A DNA stretch of 64,000 bases. It comes from Elusimicrobia bacterium RIFOXYA2_FULL_47_53. Its GTDB lineage: Bacteria > Elusimicrobiota > Endomicrobiia > Endomicrobiales > XYA2-FULL-47-53. A program made the translations under genes and the position numbers. Shown in pieces: positions 23,871 to 32,980 of the stretch. The DNA is taken from assembly GCA_001800315.1 (NCBI GenBank), contig MGVE01000001.1, positions 140,269-204,268 on the forward strand. Direction: 5' to 3'. The notes under the pieces were generated by a model, which was not told where the DNA came from, ran no database searches, and worked only from the letters and a program-made list of their open reading frames with translations. How positions within the stretch are numbered: the stretch's first letter is position 1; each line of letters opens with the position of its first letter.

Positions 23871-24889
23871 ATTTTTCCCTCAAAGTACGGGGCATGCCAT
23901 ACCTTATTGAGAAGCTCGGTCAATTCCGCGAGGTTTTGCGCCTTATTGAACTTGTTCCTGATGGCTGAGGCGTTCGGAAGCCCTTTGAGGTAATAGGCGG
24001 CAATTTTTCTAAGCAGAATGACTCCTTTTTTCTCTCCGTAATAGGCGCTGGCGATAAGCGCGTGTTTCTTTAAATACCTTAGCCTGTCTTCCCATGAGGG
24101 GTGAGGCAGAATGTTTCCGGAGTTAATATAGTATTCTATTCGCTTGAATATATCAAAGTTGCCTATCGCGGCTCTTCCGATCATAATGCCGGCACAGCCT
24201 GTTTTTTCAACAAAGTTCACCGCGGACAATTCGTCTACTATCCCGCCGTTGCCTATCACGGGTATTTTTGAGGTTTCAACCACGGCGCGAATGGCGTCAA
24301 GGTCCGGGCTTCCGCTGTGTACAGCCTCAGCGGTCCTGCCGTGTACTGTTATGGCGCTTACTCCGGCCTCGCGGGCTATTTTCGCGAGCCTTGAAGCCGT
24401 ATTTTCGCCTCCGTTTGATCCGATCCGGACTTTTATAGTTACGGGAACCTTCACGGCGGAAACAGTTTTCTCCATTACCCTGATTAAATGCGCCTCGTTC
24501 TCTATAAGTTTTACCCCCGCCCCTGAACGCACGATCTTTCTTACCGGGCAGCCAAGGTTAATGTCAATAATATCGGCTCCGGCCCCTTCTGAAATTCTTG
24601 CGGCTTCCGCAATAACTTCAGGCTTCGCGCCGAATAGCTGAACTCCGGCGGGATATTCGGATTTTGAAATTCTCAGCATTTTTGAGGTCCGCTCGTCTTT
24701 ATGCACAAGCGCGTTGGCCGAGATCATTTCCGTAAACACAAGGCCGGCCCCGCCTTCCTTGGCAAGAGACCTGAACGGAAGGTCCGTTATCCCCGCCATC
24801 GGGGCCATAACCATGTTTCTTTTTATGTATACTCCGCCAATAAAAAGAGGCGTGGAGAATATTTTTTCCTGTTTTCGCAAAGCCGTCAT
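23867..24889 (-). CDS. dusB: tRNA-dihydrouridine synthase, DusB type
   Basis: I place the start at the ATG at 24889, which overlaps the tsaD stop as TAATG, giving 340 residues; an in-frame TTG at 24901 is less likely. The FMN-dependent TIM barrel shows MAPMAGITDLPFR near the start, the catalytic cysteine C114 in NLGCPVRKIV, and the SGAGVKLIE and GNGGIVDE phosphate-binding loops. The enzyme reduces specific uridines in tRNA to dihydrouridine. The NLGCPVRKI wording is closest to the DusB/NifR3 subgroup. It lies in a housekeeping and envelope run between tsaD and larB. Confidence 0.93.
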   Translation of the reverse strand: MTALRKQEKIFSTPLFIGGVYIKRNMVMAPMAGITDLPFRSLAKEGGAGLVFTEMISANALVHKDERTSKMLRISKSEYPAGVQLFGAKPEVIAEAARISEGAGADIIDINLGCPVRKIVRSGAGVKLIENEAHLIRVMEKTVSAVKVPVTIKVRIGSNGGENTASRLAKIAREAGVSAITVHGRTAEAVHSGSPDLDAIRAVVETSKIPVIGNGGIVDELSAVNFVEKTGCAGIMIGRAAIGNFDIFKRIEYYINSGNILPHPSWEDRLRYLKKHALIASAYYGEKKGVILLRKIAAYYLKGLPNASAIRNKFNKAQNLAELTELLNKVWHAPYFEGKI

Positions 24890-25932
24890 TAATATTTCCA
24901 ATCCGAAAGAATCAGGCCGGGATCACTTGCGAGGGTATCCGCTCCGGCATAAGCCTTATCACCGGTATTCTTTAATTTCAGATAGCCGGCGTAGGCTATC
25001 ATAGCGGCGTTATCGGTGCACAAAAGTGTGCCCGGCATAAAAACCCTGAAAGCGTTGGCTTTTGAGGCGCTCGTGAACGCTCTTCTTAAAGCTGAGTTAG
25101 AGCTGACGCCGCCGCCTAAAGCCAGCCGCGAAATCCCGAATTGCTTCATGGCTGTTACGGCTTTGGATACAAGAGTGTCAACAACGGAGTTTTGAAAAGC
25201 TGAGGCCACCGCTGTTTTGTTTTTTAAGGAATTTTGATAGGAACCGCTCTTTGAGTTTAAGTGGTTAACAACCGCGGTTTTAAGCCCCGAAAACGAAAAG
25301 TCCCAGGTGCCTTTTAAATAAGGGCGTGGAAAATTAATTAAGTCTCTTACGGCGTTTTTTGAGAGCCTGTCAATAACAGGCCCGCCCGGATACCCCAGGG
25401 AAAGCAGTTTGGCAACCTTATCGTAGGCTTCGCCGGCAGCGTCATCCCTTGTGCCGCCAAGAATCTCGTATTTTCCCGGGGCGCGAACGATTATCAGTTC
25501 GGTGTGCCCGCCTGATACGACAAGCGCCATAAACGGCGGTTTTAAATCCTTATTCTCTATCATAGCCGAATATATGTGCCCTTCAAGGTGATTGACCTGA
25601 ATAAGCGGCAGGTTGTTAATGTATGAAAGTGTTCTGGCGCAAACAGCCCCTACAAGCAGAGAACCGGCGAGGCCGGGGCCCGCCGTGTAGGCGATGGCCG
25701 AGACCCTGTCCATGCCCAGGCCCGAACTCTTCAGCGCCCGAGAGACAACCGTGTTGACGCTTTCCAGATGGGCCCTGCTGGCCAGTTCGGGAACCACACC
25801 GGAATATTTTCTGTGTATGCCGATCTGTGACAGGATAACATTTGAAAGCACCCTGCCGTCAATTAACAGTGAAGCGGATGTTTCATCGCAGGAGGTTTCA
25901 ATCCCGAGTATTATAATGTTATTTTTTTTCAT
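24889..25932 (-). CDS. tsaD: tRNA N6-adenosine threonylcarbamoyltransferase TsaD
   Basis: The 347-residue protein begins with ILGIETSCDETS and carries the metal-binding H115 and H119 in VNHLEGHIYSA, the VVSGGHTELI phosphate loop and LALGGGVSSN near the C-terminus. TsaD transfers the threonylcarbamoyl group to A37 of ANN-decoding tRNAs, working with TsaB and TsaE, which are not in this window. Length and motif order are standard. It overlaps the polysaccharide deacetylase gene by 14 bases on one side and dusB by one base (TAATG) on the other. Confidence 0.96.
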   Translation of the reverse strand: MKKNNIIILGIETSCDETSASLLIDGRVLSNVILSQIGIHRKYSGVVPELASRAHLESVNTVVSRALKSSGLGMDRVSAIAYTAGPGLAGSLLVGAVCARTLSYINNLPLIQVNHLEGHIYSAMIENKDLKPPFMALVVSGGHTELIIVRAPGKYEILGGTRDDAAGEAYDKVAKLLSLGYPGGPVIDRLSKNAVRDLINFPRPYLKGTWDFSFSGLKTAVVNHLNSKSGSYQNSLKNKTAVASAFQNSVVDTLVSKAVTAMKQFGISRLALGGGVSSNSALRRAFTSASKANAFRVFMPGTLLCTDNAAMIAYAGYLKLKNTGDKAYAGADTLASDPGLILSDWKY

Positions 25933-27028
25933 ATAGATCCGAAAGATATATGAATTCAGCCCCGGATTGCCTGACTTTTGGAATGTACTTTGATAGTGAG
26001 CCGAGCAGATATTTTTTCTGAATGTGGCCTATGGCGATGACCGTATCATGTTTTTTGAGCCTGTTTAAAAGAATATCAAGCTGTCTGTCTATTGAGGCGG
26101 TATCGTCCGAATTGTCCAGAAAAAGGCCGTTCTCAATCAAAAGCATGCCTTCAGCCTTTGCCGCGGCCGCGGCTTTTGATTTAGTCGTGGTGTAAGAGTC
26201 AAAAAAGAAAAGGCCGTGTTTTTTTACAAGCGAAAGCAGGTATTTCATTTTTTCATAATCGGCAGTAAACCTGGACCCCATATGATTGGAAACTCCGGCG
26301 GCTCCCGGCACAGTTTTGAGGTTTGATTCAAAGATACTTTTAATTTCGGCATCGCTCATTGTTGAAAGAATCGCGGCTTTCCCCGGGTTAACCTTCGGGT
26401 AAGCCTCCGGTTCAAGAGGAAGATGCATAATAAACGGAATCCCTTTTTTGGCAAGCTCTTTTGCTATGGAAACCGAAAATCTTTCCTTCGGCAGAACGGC
26501 GAAGGTCACCGGTATGCCGAGTTCGGAAAATCCGTTTAAGCCTTTATAATACCCCACATCGTCTATTACAAGGACGACGCGTTTCTTATTGGAAACGGAA
26601 GAGACCGGCGGTAACAGAACTATCCTTGAGAGAATTTTCCCCTCGGCGGAGGCCTCAATGGAAATAGAATTGTCGGCAAGTTTGCTCTTTTTCAGGGTTA
26701 GTTTATATCTTTCCGCTAATTCACCGACCCTGCTGATGAAGGCGTCAAGATCAAACCCTTTTCTAATCCTTATCTTTTTGTAATTCTCAATCCACAAGGA
26801 GCCCGCGGACCTCTTTTCTTCCCTGGATTGGGAAATAATGTCGGAGTCCGAGATTTTTAATGAAAATAAAATATCGGTTATTCCGGCGTCAACTCTCGCG
26901 GATTGAAGAGTCAGGTCGCTTCCGGAGTACCTGAAAAATACCCAGGAGAGCGCTCCGAAAAGCATCAGAAGAGCTATAAATACGGCTTTAATCGGTCCGG
27001 AGTTCCCGGGCTTCTTATTTTTATCCAT
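25919..27028 (-). CDS. YibQ-family divergent polysaccharide deacetylase
   Basis: The protein has 369 residues: a short cytoplasmic tail, one membrane anchor (about 13-33), a linker domain, and a divergent polysaccharide-deacetylase fold (about 150-365). The family signatures VVLVIDDVGY, HLPLEPEAYP and NHMGSRFT are present, as in YibQ proteins. These envelope proteins usually lie beside EnvC and CtpA genes, exactly as here, and are thought to act on cell-wall or surface polysaccharide, but the reaction is not well established. It follows ctpA by nine bases. Confidence 0.88.
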   Translation of the reverse strand: MDKNKKPGNSGPIKAVFIALLMLFGALSWVFFRYSGSDLTLQSARVDAGITDILFSLKISDSDIISQSREEKRSAGSLWIENYKKIRIRKGFDLDAFISRVGELAERYKLTLKKSKLADNSISIEASAEGKILSRIVLLPPVSSVSNKKRVVLVIDDVGYYKGLNGFSELGIPVTFAVLPKERFSVSIAKELAKKGIPFIMHLPLEPEAYPKVNPGKAAILSTMSDAEIKSIFESNLKTVPGAAGVSNHMGSRFTADYEKMKYLLSLVKKHGLFFFDSYTTTKSKAAAAAKAEGMLLIENGLFLDNSDDTASIDRQLDILLNRLKKHDTVIAIGHIQKKYLLGSLSKYIPKVRQSGAEFIYLSDLYEKK

Positions 27029-27037
27029 TATTTTATG

Positions 27038-28300
27038 TTATTTCTTGTTTATGAATATTTCCCTGATCTTCAGGTATTCAACAGCTCTTTTAAGCGCTTC
27101 GTCTTCAACTCTTTCCTGTTTCTTAAGAGCCGGTTCCGGTGTCTTGCCGGGCGCGAAGATTTCCTCGGACTGGGCGTAGAGTTTTGCCTCAACTTCACGG
27201 GGCACCTCTATGATAACATCGGGCATTATTCCTCCGGCTCCGGTATCTTCGTTGCGGTGTATGCTTCTGCCGGAAGGTGTATAGTACTTGGCGGTCGTAA
27301 GCCTCAGCGCGTTTCCTTCCGTCAGAGGGAAGACGGACTGAACGCTTCCTTTCCCGAAGGTGGTCGTTCCCACTATCAGGGCTCTTTTTAAATCCTGCAT
27401 AGCGCCCGCGACGATTTCGGAACCCGAAGCCGACCCTCTGTTTACCAGCAGAACTATGGGCAGGTCCTCGTATGGCGCCTTGTCATAGGCGTTATAGTCC
27501 TTTCTTGTTTCCTTATGCCTGCCCTGGGTGAAAACTATTACTTTGTTTCCTCCGATAAATTCCCTGCAGACATTGACAGCGGTATCCAAAAGCCCTCCGG
27601 GGTTGTTCCTTAAATCAAACACAAGAGATTTCATGCCTTTTTTGGAAAGCTCGCTGAGCGCCTTATCAAGGTCTTTGTCGGAACTGGCGTTAAACTCTGT
27701 AAGCTGAATGTAGCCCACATCTCCATTCAGCATCTTGCTTCTGATGGTTTCTATCTTAATTATCTCTCTGGTAATAGTGAAATCAATCAGTTCCTTTGCT
27801 CCCTCGCGGGCGATGGTAATGGAAACCTTTGTGCCGGGCGTGCCGCGCAGTTTCTTTACGGCATCTTCTATGGATATTCCCTCAGTGGATTTCCCCTCAA
27901 TCTTTACAATTCTGTCGTCGGGCAGAATGCCAATTCTGTAAGCCGGCGTGCCGAGCAGAGGCGTAATAACGGTGAGCCAGTTATTTTTAAGCGAAATTCT
28001 GATTCCGAGGCCGCCAAACTGGCCCTCGGTCTCGGTTTTCATTTCTTTATAGGCTTCGGGTTCCATAAACTGGGAGAAAGGGTCAAGAACTCTTACCATG
28101 CCGTTAATGGCGCCTGTAAGAAGTTTCTTCGGTTCTCTTTCCTCTACATAATTCTCCTGAATTATGCCCATGATATCCACAAGAAGCCTTATCTGTTCAT
28201 AGGTTGTATTAACATTCACTTTTACCTGCGGTATGGCCGTATAAGTAAGCGTTCCGATTAATACAAAAGCCGCCAGCAGGGACAACAGTTTTCTTCTCAT
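27038..28300 (-). CDS. ctpA: C-terminal processing serine peptidase (S41, CtpA)
   Basis: A 420-residue exported protease with an N-terminal signal or anchor (about 4-24), a PDZ domain (about 93-165) and the S41 tail-specific protease core. The catalytic serine is S292 in RGSASGSE, with the general-base lysine K317 and Q321 in FGKGSVQ at the usual 25- and 29-residue spacing. The conserved LRNNPGG is also present. CtpA enzymes trim or degrade envelope proteins, often peptidoglycan hydrolases. GGAGG stands five bases before the ATG. Gene order ftsX, envC, ctpA, yibQ links it to cell-wall remodelling at division. Confidence 0.95.
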   Translation of the reverse strand: MRRKLLSLLAAFVLIGTLTYTAIPQVKVNVNTTYEQIRLLVDIMGIIQENYVEEREPKKLLTGAINGMVRVLDPFSQFMEPEAYKEMKTETEGQFGGLGIRISLKNNWLTVITPLLGTPAYRIGILPDDRIVKIEGKSTEGISIEDAVKKLRGTPGTKVSITIAREGAKELIDFTITREIIKIETIRSKMLNGDVGYIQLTEFNASSDKDLDKALSELSKKGMKSLVFDLRNNPGGLLDTAVNVCREFIGGNKVIVFTQGRHKETRKDYNAYDKAPYEDLPIVLLVNRGSASGSEIVAGAMQDLKRALIVGTTTFGKGSVQSVFPLTEGNALRLTTAKYYTPSGRSIHRNEDTGAGGIMPDVIIEVPREVEAKLYAQSEEIFAPGKTPEPALKKQERVEDEALKRAVEYLKIREIFINKK

Positions 28301-28320
28301 CTAAACCTCCGTTAAGTAAT

Positions 28321-29451
28321 TTATCTCAACCAAAGCAATGGGTTTTCCGGTTTGCCGCCTGATCTAACCTCAAAATACAGATCAGGGTCTCCTGTTCCAG
28401 CAATCTTTCCTATGACCGTGTCTTCTCTGACTTTTTGTTTTTCTTCAACGGCTATCTCGCCCAACAGGCCGTAAATCGTGTAAAATCCGCCGCCGTGGTC
28501 AACAATTATCATAAGGCCGTAAGCGCGGAACTCGCCGCTGAATATTACCTCTCCTCTGCTTACGGGTTTTACGGCATTATTCCGCACAGACCTGATTTTA
28601 ATGCCGTTGCTTATAATGAAGGTGTCAAGTTCAGGGTGCTTGTTCTTTCCGAAGGCCGTTATTACTTTGCCTTCAACGGGCCAGGGAAGCTTATTTTTCT
28701 TTTCGGCAAAACTCTTTCTTGCAAGAGCGTCCTGTTCCGTCTGCTTCTTTTTCTTTACCAGCTCAAAGATAACATCTTCAAGCGCCCTGGCCGATTCAAC
28801 CAGGCCTTTTATCTCGTTCTCCGCCACAATGCGTTTTCCAACGGTAGTCCCTAACAATTTCTGTTTTTGCGCCTTTATCAGCTCATTTTCCTTAAAGGAG
28901 TTCTCCTGCTGAGCTTTAAGTCCCATCAATTCCGTCTTGTAGCGGCGCCAATTCCCCAATGAAACCTTTGAGTTCTCTTCCTTAATCCTGGCGCCGTCAA
29001 TATAAGACTTCTTCTGTCTTATCGCCTCAAGACTCTGTACATCAAGCGGAATATCATTTAAAAAAGAGTGATACGCCTTGTGCGCCCGGAACCAAAGACG
29101 GGATTCCGCGGCATAGAGTTCTATCCACTGATTTTTTTCCAAATTGGCGGCCTTAAGTTCATTGTCCGCCTTAGTGAGATTTTTCTCGGTTGCCAATATT
29201 TTTTTTCGGATAACTTCTCTCTGTTTCTGCAGGCGCGCGAGTTCTTTTTCTATCTTTGACAGTTCGGCTTTAATTTTCTTCTCGTCCTGCGCTATGCGCT
29301 CTTTTTCGGCTTTTTTGTCATCAATAGTTTTTTTCAGCTGCTTGAGGCTTTGATTTTCTTTTTCAATTTCTTTTTGATACTGTCTGGCGCTTTTCGCGTA
29401 AGCGCCGGAGGCGGAAAGCAGAATAATCAGAACTAACAGAAGGCGCCTCAT
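28321..29451 (-). CDS. EnvC-like murein hydrolase activator with degenerate M23 domain
   Basis: A 376-residue periplasmic protein with a signal peptide (about 1-19), a long coiled coil (about 20-245) and a C-terminal M23/LytM domain (about 255-376). The zinc ligands of active M23 peptidases are missing: the first motif reads SNGIKIRSV and the last reads LYFEVR instead of the usual HxH form. This is the pattern of EnvC, which does not cut peptidoglycan itself but activates amidases when driven by FtsEX. It follows the ftsX-like gene by three bases, and ctpA comes next. Confidence 0.92.
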   Translation of the reverse strand: MRRLLLVLIILLSASGAYAKSARQYQKEIEKENQSLKQLKKTIDDKKAEKERIAQDEKKIKAELSKIEKELARLQKQREVIRKKILATEKNLTKADNELKAANLEKNQWIELYAAESRLWFRAHKAYHSFLNDIPLDVQSLEAIRQKKSYIDGARIKEENSKVSLGNWRRYKTELMGLKAQQENSFKENELIKAQKQKLLGTTVGKRIVAENEIKGLVESARALEDVIFELVKKKKQTEQDALARKSFAEKKNKLPWPVEGKVITAFGKNKHPELDTFIISNGIKIRSVRNNAVKPVSRGEVIFSGEFRAYGLMIIVDHGGGFYTIYGLLGEIAVEEKQKVREDTVIGKIAGTGDPDLYFEVRSGGKPENPLLWLR

Positions 29452-29454
29452 TTT

Positions 29455-30171
29455 TTAGAGGTTCTCCCAAAGCAAAACGCCCGTAAAACCCGGGATCATC
29501 AGATACATCAGGTAGTGCGACGGCAGGGCTAAACTGCTTGAATGAAAGAAAATGTTCACAATCAGGAAATAAACCCAGGAACCGGCAAGGCCGCTCGCCA
29601 GAGCGAAGGCCGCGGTTTTAACCTGTTCCTTCGCGTTAAAACCTGAACGGTAAACAATAACCGCGTATTTCGCGGCTATAACCAGCAACACGAGCAGTAA
29701 AGTCAGTTTGGAGAAAGATTTGACAGAATTGATTATCCCGGTCAGGGCGAAAACTATCTGAGGGATATTTTCGTCGTAACGAATCTCTTCAACGCCGCTG
29801 ATTTTGCTGAGGTTGTTTTTAAGGTTCTCAACTAACCCCGGATTAACCGAGTCGGGATAAACGATAAAATACGGCGTGAACGGGTTATCTGAACCGATTA
29901 ATATCTCTTTGGCCCTGGGAGAGTCTTTTATAGCCCGTTCAAAAACCGCGTCTGCCGGTATCAGCTCGGATTTTTTTACCCCGTCGCTGTTTACAATATG
30001 CTCGGCGACAACCTCCGGCGCCGCAGTCTTATCTATGAACACGGCCATCTGAAACTTTGGCGCGACAATATCCCTGTAGGTTTTGGCCTGATGATAATAA
30101 CTCAAGACAAGACCGGCCGGCAGGCATGTCAGTATTCCGGACAGCACAACAAACAGATATTTAATTTTCAT
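29455..30171 (-). CDS. ftsX: FtsX-like division membrane protein without an adjacent FtsE
   Basis: The protein has 238 residues, shorter than usual FtsX (about 300). It shows a first membrane helix near the N-terminus (about 4-24), an extracytoplasmic domain (about 25-150) with the SGVEEIRYDE segment typical of FtsX, and three further helices (about 153-173, 182-205 and 215-235). The family transmits ATP-driven movement from FtsE to EnvC-type activators. The cytoplasmic N-terminal tail is nearly absent, and no ftsE lies upstream: the preceding gene is csaB. The assignment rests on topology, the short motif and the EnvC/CtpA neighbourhood. Confidence 0.8.
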   Translation of the reverse strand: MKIKYLFVVLSGILTCLPAGLVLSYYHQAKTYRDIVAPKFQMAVFIDKTAAPEVVAEHIVNSDGVKKSELIPADAVFERAIKDSPRAKEILIGSDNPFTPYFIVYPDSVNPGLVENLKNNLSKISGVEEIRYDENIPQIVFALTGIINSVKSFSKLTLLLVLLVIAAKYAVIVYRSGFNAKEQVKTAAFALASGLAGSWVYFLIVNIFFHSSSLALPSHYLMYLMIPGFTGVLLWENL

Positions 30172-30191
30172 GTATTCCCCTTCAACTTTCT

Positions 30192-31262
30192 CTATTTAAG
30201 TTTCGCGGCCGGATTAATCTCGTTTCCGAAAATCTCCGCCGTCATCTTTGAACGCAGCTGCAATGAGGGCAGAATATTAGAAACATTCTTAATGAACTCA
30301 TCGCGCCATTCCCAGACATCGGCGATAACCGCCAGAAGCGAATACGGATTAGTTTCCGCGGAAATAGCTATGTTCTTCTGCCCCAGCTCCCTGAGGTAGC
30401 GTTCCAGCTTGGAGTCGTCGGAGATGCCGACCAATGGTATCCTGTAAAGCGACGCGAGTATCAGCCCGTGCAGCCTCTGGCTTACGACCATGTCAATTTC
30501 GCTGAAGATGTTATAGAGATCATTGGGTTTGTTCCATTGCACCAGCCTGGCCGTGGAGCGCATGGAATTCATCACGGAGAGAGTGAATCCCAGGTCCTTT
30601 TCTATATGAAACGGGATGAATATTATTTTCGCGGATATTCTCTGGCTCAAAGAGTCGCAGAGTTTTGAAAACATGCCCGCCGAGGCAGCCACTTCGGTTC
30701 TGGGAGGGCGGAGCACAAAAGCGATCTTTGGCTGGGGGCGTTTTGCATTTACATAAGGCACTTCCCTGTGAAGCACAGGATCGGCAGTGACATCCATTTT
30801 CGCCTGAGAAACACCCCATCTGACCAGCATGTCAAACGAGTAGTTTTCCCTGACGGTGATCCTGTCGCATAATTTCAGCGTAAACGCCGTAAAAAACCTG
30901 TTTATCAGCTTAAGTTCATTTATGCCGACGGCGTATATGAACACCTTTTTTCGCAGCAGCTTAGCGGTTAATATCGTAAGCAGGTAGTAATACAGGCTCG
31001 GGCTGCCGGTCATGTCCTGAAACAACCCGCCACCGCCTGAGATTAATATATCCGAACGGTAGATAGCCCAGAAAGATTTAAACGGGTTCCATCTGTTAAT
31101 TGAACGCACTTTATAAAATGACGAAGTCTTCTCCGGCTGAACGGAAAGCACCGTAATGTTAAGGCCCGGCTCTTTTGACCTGATTTGCGTTATTATGGCG
31201 TCAAGAATCAGCTCGTCGCCGGCGTTGCCAAAACCGTAATATCCCGAAATAACAACTTTCAT
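30192..31262 (-). CDS. csaB: polysaccharide pyruvyl transferase CsaB
   Basis: The 356-residue protein starts VVISGYYGFGNAGDELIL, the hallmark of CsaB, with ISGGGGLFQD at about residue 75 and the SQRLHGLILA segment near 270. CsaB adds ketal-linked pyruvate to a cell-wall polysaccharide, and the pyruvylated polymer then anchors surface proteins through SLH domains. It overlaps the DUF5693 gene as ATGA, a pairing also found in other bacteria. No SLH protein is present in the window, so the anchored partner remains to be found. Confidence 0.93.
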   Translation of the reverse strand: MKVVISGYYGFGNAGDELILDAIITQIRSKEPGLNITVLSVQPEKTSSFYKVRSINRWNPFKSFWAIYRSDILISGGGGLFQDMTGSPSLYYYLLTILTAKLLRKKVFIYAVGINELKLINRFFTAFTLKLCDRITVRENYSFDMLVRWGVSQAKMDVTADPVLHREVPYVNAKRPQPKIAFVLRPPRTEVAASAGMFSKLCDSLSQRISAKIIFIPFHIEKDLGFTLSVMNSMRSTARLVQWNKPNDLYNIFSEIDMVVSQRLHGLILASLYRIPLVGISDDSKLERYLRELGQKNIAISAETNPYSLLAVIADVWEWRDEFIKNVSNILPSLQLRSKMTAEIFGNEINPAAKLK

Positions 31263-32980
31263 AGTTTAAACCCTAAATTAAAATGCCTGTGTAGATATTT
31301 AATCAGCAGGACAAATATATACCCGATAAGCAAACCCATCCAAATCCCGTTAACGGTTCTTATCAGGGAAATCGTTACCGGGGTGTGCGCGTGCATAAAA
31401 GTATTGAGTATGGATACCTGTCCTATCATGCCAAACCAGATCAGAACCGGTTTTTTGAATACAAAGCCCGCCAGCAGCATAGGATGGCCGAAAAGAAATT
31501 CTTTTGTGCGCGGCCTGACAAAAAGCAGTTGTTCCAGCAATTCCCTGAGTTTCTGCTCGGGCGCGAAAAGAAAATTGGAATTGTTGCCGGTGCGTATAAG
31601 TATAACGGCCGCTGCCGCTATCAGCGCGCCGGCTATAACCAGGTGTTTGACCCTCAGGTTTTTATTCCAGGTTTTTTTCAAAACATCAAACGGGAATACG
31701 ATAAATAGAGCCAGTACCATCGGCAGCAATAAGGAAAGTTTAACTCCGGGCATGTCGGATATTTTCTGCATAAAGAAAACATCTCCAAGCACGGCGGCGA
31801 CGACAAGCCCGCCTAAAAGAGAAACGGAATTCGCGGTAACAAAAGCATGTATAGGATTGTTTATTTTTCTGGCGTTCAGCACAGCGACAAGCGGGAATAT
31901 AATAGTCGCCGTCAAAGCCAGATAAATCCGGAAAGTTCTGTTGCCCTTGTTGGGAAAGCCGGGCGGCTCGCTTAAAGCGAGAGTAAAACCATTTTTCTTT
32001 AAAACCCTGGAGAGTTCCCGTAAGTACTCCAGATTCTGTTCAATTCCCTTGTTGGCAAAGAAATGAAAATAGGCAAACCTGATATTTCTTTCGGAAACGG
32101 CTCTCACCCACCTGTTTATCCATTGGGAGTTGTTTGGATCCCTGGACAGCTCAACGACGCTGATAGAGTGGGCTCGTACGGTTTTGTCAGGGAGAAGCCC
32201 GAAAAATGCCCCCCCACCGTAGAGTGACTGGAATTCCATGTTGATAAGTTTTACATTCGCGTCCTTGAATTTTGCCGCGGCTTTGCCGCCCGCGCCGGGG
32301 TAGCCGGGGGTTTCTTTCTCAAATATCAGGCCGGAAAGATCGTCTGTATTAAGAGCTAAAAGCCACGACGGGTCGCCGTAATTCTGCGCTTTTAATACCA
32401 GTTTAAACCCACGGTCTTTAATGTATGAAGCCCTGGCGGCTGAGGGGCCCATAAAGGTGTCATTTCTGAATACCGGGGAACCGAATAAAGGCTGATGTGT
32501 GGAGTAAACCACGAAATACTTCCCGGCCGCGAACGCCTGCGCGGGCAGGCCGTACCTTATTTGCAGTTGAGCCATCAGCTGGTCTCTCTGCTCGCGGTTT
32601 GCCGTGAGAAAACAATTCTCTTTTAATTTTGAGGATTCGGGTACCAGGTCAAGCAGGCGAAGCTGCTGAAAATCATTTCTTGAAACAAAAAGAGCCTCGC
32701 CCGAGGTTGTAAGCGAGCCGATATTTTCCTCGCTTAAAGACAGGCTTGAGACGCCAATGGCGCGGCACCTTTCCAGGAAACTTTCAAGGGGATAGCCGTT
32801 TCTGGCGCAGATATCCGCCGCCTCTTCAAAATCAAGGCAGAGCTCAACGGTTTTGTTGCCGTTTTCGGACTGCGCCCGCTTAAATACTGCAAACGCAACC
32901 AGGGCAAGCAGGGCAAACGCGAGAACAAGCGCTGTTTTCTGTCCGAAGCTTAGCCTGCCAATCAGATTTGATATCTTCAT
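31259..32980 (-). CDS. DUF5693 family membrane protein
   Basis: A 573-residue protein with an N-terminal membrane anchor (about 14-33), a large extracytoplasmic domain to about residue 345, and a C-terminal half with seven or eight membrane helices. The ELCLDFEEAADICARNGYP start of the soluble domain and the gene pairing with csaB match DUF5693. The biochemical role of this family is unknown. Because it is overlapped on both sides (glgA stop and csaB start, each ATGA), its expression is tied to surface polysaccharide modification. A polymer transporter or ligase role would be a guess. Confidence 0.85.
   Translation of the reverse strand: MKISNLIGRLSFGQKTALVLAFALLALVAFAVFKRAQSENGNKTVELCLDFEEAADICARNGYPLESFLERCRAIGVSSLSLSEENIGSLTTSGEALFVSRNDFQQLRLLDLVPESSKLKENCFLTANREQRDQLMAQLQIRYGLPAQAFAAGKYFVVYSTHQPLFGSPVFRNDTFMGPSAARASYIKDRGFKLVLKAQNYGDPSWLLALNTDDLSGLIFEKETPGYPGAGGKAAAKFKDANVKLINMEFQSLYGGGAFFGLLPDKTVRAHSISVVELSRDPNNSQWINRWVRAVSERNIRFAYFHFFANKGIEQNLEYLRELSRVLKKNGFTLALSEPPGFPNKGNRTFRIYLALTATIIFPLVAVLNARKINNPIHAFVTANSVSLLGGLVVAAVLGDVFFMQKISDMPGVKLSLLLPMVLALFIVFPFDVLKKTWNKNLRVKHLVIAGALIAAAAVILIRTGNNSNFLFAPEQKLRELLEQLLFVRPRTKEFLFGHPMLLAGFVFKKPVLIWFGMIGQVSILNTFMHAHTPVTISLIRTVNGIWMGLLIGYIFVLLIKYLHRHFNLGFKL

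Noticed and set aside
24890-24901. Upstream TTG start for dusB
   Set aside because: The ATG at 24889 forms the TAATG overlap typical of this operon; the TTG has no better ribosome site.
31185-31925. Plus-strand open frame of 246 codons
   Set aside because: Antisense to csaB and DUF5693, spanning both genes; no family resemblance and no ribosome site.
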